DNA from: Pseudomonas sp. MWU15-20650 | Lineage (GTDB): Bacteria > Pseudomonadota > Gammaproteobacteria > Pseudomonadales > Pseudomonadaceae | Reading direction: 5' to 3' | Length of the DNA: 64,000 nucleotides | NCBI RefSeq assembly: GCF_023242475.1 | Contig: NZ_JALJFG010000002.1 | Coordinates: 186,001 to 250,000, forward strand | Shown: positions 61,278 through 64,000 of the stretch, in pieces | How positions within the stretch are numbered: position 1 is the stretch's first letter | Layout of the letters: every line of letters starts with the position of its first letter | Position numbers and translations under genes: made by a program | Notes under the pieces: generated by a model | Database searches by the model: none | Told to the model about the DNA's origin: nothing | Seen by the model: the letters and a program-made list of their open reading frames with translations, nothing else

Positions 61278-62609
61278 TTACAAAGCTCCGGCTTTTTTCC
61301 AGCCCATATAACGGCTCACCAGCATGGCTCCCAGCTCCGATGGCAAGGCATCCAACACCGAAAGCCCCTGTGCGCCCAAGCGATCATGGAGATGGTTTCG
61401 AGTATTGAGGTAATCGATCGTGCCGCTGTAAAGCAATGCTTCGGACAACGTTTGGACAGGGGCCTGGCGCACTTGATCGAGAACCTCCTCTCGTAGGCTG
61501 GCCACGAGTACTCGATGTTGTCGCCCGATGCGTTTGACGGCAGTCATGAGAGCCTCGTCGTCCTCGTCCCGCAGGTTGGTGATCACGATCACCAGGGCCC
61601 GACGTTTTTGTCGAGCCAGCAGTTGGCTCGCGGCAGCCTGGTAGTCGGCGGTCTTTCGGGTGGTATCCAGGTCATAGACGGCATTGAGCAAGAGGTTCAA
61701 CTGGCCGCTGCCCTTGACCGGTGCCAGATAGCGCGGTGAGTCCCCGGCAAAGGTGCACAACCCCACCGCATCACCTTGTCGCAAGGCGACATAGCTCAGC
61801 AGCAGGCAGGCATTGAGGGCGTGGTCAAAATGGGACAGCTCGCCATCCTGGCTGCGCATGCGCCGGCCGCAATCGAGCATGAACACAATTTGCTGGTCGC
61901 GTTCGTCCTGGTATTCGCGGGAGATGGGTGTGCGTTGTCGTGCGGTGGCTTTCCAGTCGATCTGGCGCAGGCTGTCACCTTCGCGGAACTCACGCAATTG
62001 ATGAAACTCCAGCCCTGTGCCTCGCCGCTGATGTTGACGTACACCCAGTTGGCTCAGCCAGTTATCCACACCCAGCAATTGGGCACCGTACAACCGGGCG
62101 AAATCGGGGTATACGCGGGTGGCGTCGTGTGTCTCCACCAAACGCCGCGCCGACCATAACCCCAAGGCGCTGGGCAGGTGAATCTCGCACTGGATGAAAC
62201 TGAAATACCCACGTCGCAGGGGACGAACGCGGTAGCCCAACTCACCGCGCTCACCGGGGCGTAACTCGATGGATTGAGGCATGTTCTCCATCACCAGGCC
62301 GTCGGGGACGTGATCGAACACCAGCAGGGTCAGTGGCTGTGGGTAGTCGTGCTCCAGTGACAGGCGTACTTCTCCCCAGCGTCCCAGCGCCAGGCTGCCG
62401 GGTATCGTCCTATGTACCCGGGCGCAGGGGCGGTAGCGTAGCCGTGCAGCATCCAACATCGCCAGCAGCAACAGGGCCAACAGCAGGCCCCAGGCCACTG
62501 AGTGCAAGGTGCCGGGCAAAGTGAACTGCAACGCCGCCGAAGCGCCCAGCAGAATGTTCAGGCCGAGTAGCACGCCCAGCCAGGTCAGCAGCAGACGGGT
62601 CGGTTTCAT
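61278..62609 (-). CDS. DUF58 domain protein (MoxR-associated)
   Basis: 443 residues. Two N-terminal membrane helices (LLLTWLGVLLGLNILLG and VAWGLLLALLLLAML) precede a von Willebrand-like DUF58 domain with GTGLEFHQLREFREGDSLRQIDWKATAR split at REFREGD and RQIDWKATAR. DUF58 proteins associate with MoxR ATPases as metal- or cofactor-insertion and envelope-maintenance modules. ATG 62609 (MKPTRLLL) is used. It follows the moxR gene by 7 bases. Confidence 0.88.
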   Translation of the reverse strand: MKPTRLLLTWLGVLLGLNILLGASAALQFTLPGTLHSVAWGLLLALLLLAMLDAARLRYRPCARVHRTIPGSLALGRWGEVRLSLEHDYPQPLTLLVFDHVPDGLVMENMPQSIELRPGERGELGYRVRPLRRGYFSFIQCEIHLPSALGLWSARRLVETHDATRVYPDFARLYGAQLLGVDNWLSQLGVRQHQRRGTGLEFHQLREFREGDSLRQIDWKATARQRTPISREYQDERDQQIVFMLDCGRRMRSQDGELSHFDHALNACLLLSYVALRQGDAVGLCTFAGDSPRYLAPVKGSGQLNLLLNAVYDLDTTRKTADYQAAASQLLARQKRRALVIVITNLRDEDDEALMTAVKRIGRQHRVLVASLREEVLDQVRQAPVQTLSEALLYSGTIDYLNTRNHLHDRLGAQGLSVLDALPSELGAMLVSRYMGWKKAGAL

Positions 62610-62616
62610 GGCTGCG

Positions 62617-63600
62617 TCATTGCCTTGGTGCCGCAATCTGGTCGAGTAATTGCTTGAGCACCTGGTCCACCTCCAACCCCTCGATGTCCAGTTCGGGCGC
62701 GATACGTACCCGATGACGCAACACTGCCAGAGCGCAGCCCTTGATGTCGTCCGGGGTCACGAACGCTCCACCGCGCAGCAGCGCCCGGGCACGACCACCA
62801 CGTACCAGGGCGATGGAGGCCCGTGGGCCGGCGCCCAGGGCGAGCCCGGGCCAACTGCGTGTGGCCCGCGCCAAACGCACGGCGTAGTCGAGTACCTGTG
62901 CATCCACGGGCATATCACTGGCGATCTGTTGCATCTGTACCACATCCGCCGCTTGCAGCACGGTGCGTAACGGTTGTACATCCAGCATGTCGGCCCTGGA
63001 TGAGCGGGTTACTTCGCGCACCATGTCCAGTTCTTGTTGTGCATCGGGATAGTCCATGCGGACCTTGAGCATGAAACGGTCCAGTTCGGCCTCAGGCAAA
63101 GGGTAGGTGCCCTCCTGCTCGATAGGGTTCTGGGTGGCCAGCACCATGAACGGCTGGCCGATGGGCAATGCCTCGCCCTCAAGCGTGACTTGGCGCTCCT
63201 GCATGGCTTCGAGCAATGCCGCCTGGGTCTTGGCCGGGGCGCGGTTGATCTCGTCGGCCAATAGCAGGTGGGTAAACAGCGGCCCCTTGCGTAGTTTGAA
63301 CTGTTCGGTACGTAAGTCGTACACGGCGTGGCCAGTGACGTCGCTGGGCATCAGGTCCGGGGTGAATTGGATGCGTGCGAAATCGCCGCCGAAGCAACGG
63401 GCCAATGCACGTACCAGTAACGTTTTGCCCAGGCCAGGTACGCCTTCGAGCAGCACGTGGCCACCTGCAATCAATGCGGTGAGTACGTCGTCAATCACCG
63501 GGTCCTGGCCAATCACCGCCTTGCGCAGCTCAACACGCAGGGCCTGGGCCTGCTGGCTGGCGTATAGAAGGTTTTGCGTGGCCGCTGAAAAGTCGCTCAT
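62617..63600 (-). CDS. MoxR-family AAA+ ATPase
   Basis: 327 residues. Walker A is GVPGLGKT (53-60), Walker B LLADEINR, and the arginine-finger region is EREEGTYPLPEAELDRF-like (QEGTYPLPEAELDRFMLK). MoxR ATPases act as chaperone-like remodelers with VWA proteins; here the neighbour is DUF58. ATG 63600 gives MSDFSAATQNLLY and overlaps the upstream DUF4350 gene stop (ATGA). The cluster resembles BatA-type stress and envelope modules. Confidence 0.92.
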   Translation of the reverse strand: MSDFSAATQNLLYASQQAQALRVELRKAVIGQDPVIDDVLTALIAGGHVLLEGVPGLGKTLLVRALARCFGGDFARIQFTPDLMPSDVTGHAVYDLRTEQFKLRKGPLFTHLLLADEINRAPAKTQAALLEAMQERQVTLEGEALPIGQPFMVLATQNPIEQEGTYPLPEAELDRFMLKVRMDYPDAQQELDMVREVTRSSRADMLDVQPLRTVLQAADVVQMQQIASDMPVDAQVLDYAVRLARATRSWPGLALGAGPRASIALVRGGRARALLRGGAFVTPDDIKGCALAVLRHRVRIAPELDIEGLEVDQVLKQLLDQIAAPRQ

Positions 63601-64000
63601 AGGGCATTCCTGAGGGTTTGCAGGCACGCCACCTGACGGCTGAAGTCGGCGCTGGAAAGCCGTTTTGCCGTAAGTGGGCCGAGCGCCTGGCTGATGACAT
63701 GAGGGGGTTGTCGTGTCAGGTGTTCCAGTACCTGCCATTGTTCTGCAGTGTCGAGGTGTTCGAAGCCTGGATGGCGTCGGCGGGCGGTGCGCAGGATGTC
63801 GAGCTGCAAGGCTTGCAACAAGGTGCCCTGGCCACTGCGACGTAGCAGGAAGTCGGCACTGGCCTTCAAGTGTTCCTGTAGCTGCCGGCGTGCTTTGGGG
63901 GCTGGCGCCTGGATCGGGCCTTGGCGCATACCGGCCTGCCAGAGCGCCAGGGCAACCAGTGCGGCGAGTGCGACGAGGGCCTGGGGGAAATAGCGGACCA
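63597..64000 (-). CDS. DUF4350 domain protein, C-terminal part
   Basis: Truncated by the window edge; about 134 residues from the C terminus are visible (no start codon in the window). A hydrophobic stretch ALVALAALVALALWQAG at the visible N-terminal end is a membrane helix. The rest (KASADFLLRRSGQGTLLQALQLDIL) is helical, as in the C-terminal part of DUF4350 proteins that precede MoxR-DUF58 genes. Stop TGA overlaps moxR ATG. Confidence 0.75.
   Translation of the reverse strand, partial: VRYFPQALVALAALVALALWQAGMRQGPIQAPAPKARRQLQEHLKASADFLLRRSGQGTLLQALQLDILRTARRRHPGFEHLDTAEQWQVLEHLTRQPPHVISQALGPLTAKRLSSADFSRQVACLQTLRNAL

Overview
The window is a 64 kb piece of chromosome from a fluorescent-group Pseudomonas. 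This rests on gene content (mprF/alanyl-PG hydrolase pair, colRS-inaA, gap-edd-glk-gltR-gtrS, fumA-pykA region), GC-rich codon use, and many short palindromes of the type TGTGGGAGGGGGCTTGCCCC, the REP/REPIN family of P. fluorescens genomes. I see no prophage, insertion sequence, rRNA or CRISPR array. Almost everything looks like core chromosome.

Layout. 1-6247: end of yaeQ, recJ, then the minus-strand mprF-acvB/virJ pair (aminoacyl-phosphatidylglycerol synthesis and hydrolysis). 6488-6902: two initiator tRNAs, each with its own terminator. 7120-13087: SOS-regulated dinB behind a LexA box, then a minus-strand run of lipoprotein, proS, AmpG-like permease and an alkyltransferase-like protein. 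13227-17919: DUF481 protein, HugZ-like protein, fxsA and groES-groEL. 17936-23476 (minus): orphan secreted GH8 glucanase, an RstAB-like two-component system and an LtaS-like phosphoglycerol transferase. 23681-27451: colR, colS, methyltransferase, inaA/wapQ-like kinase and a coupled small ORF. 27509-31162 (minus): iron-linked cluster (di-heme oxidoreductase, imelysin, DUF1513) with a possible Fur box. 31302-34618: nitroreductase, chemoreceptor, DUF454 protein. 34785-39819 (minus): haem uptake by cell-surface signalling (ECF sigma, FecR, TonB receptor, haem oxygenase) behind Fur-like boxes.

39896-46192 is Entner-Doudoroff/glucose metabolism: gap faces edd-glk-gltR-gtrS, and the shared intergenic region holds two palindromes matching the HexR operator. 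46313-49903: AraC regulator, ABM monooxygenase, small protein, flavin reductase and an eight-helix membrane protein built from four repeats. 49963-54649: alpha-ketoglutarate-type MFS permease, a sigma54 activator and its sensor kinase. The permease has a good -24/-12 promoter and two upstream palindromes three helical turns apart. 54960-60083: fumarase, ferredoxin reductase, enoyl-CoA hydratase, pyruvate kinase. 60259-64000: lipoprotein, PilZ protein, and a DUF58-MoxR-DUF4350 cluster cut by the window edge.

The least-explained signals are: (i) a ~76 bp palindromic element inserted twice into REP sequences with 10 bp direct repeats, plus one site that looks like its deletion scar; (ii) the fourfold W-x9-G-x4-D repeat in the membrane protein at 49148-49903; (iii) a 13-mer shared by the LtaS-like/colR and methyltransferase promoters, a likely ColR site; (iv) the putative enhancer pair at 51405-51450. 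Functional names come from recognised motifs and remembered families; no database search was run.
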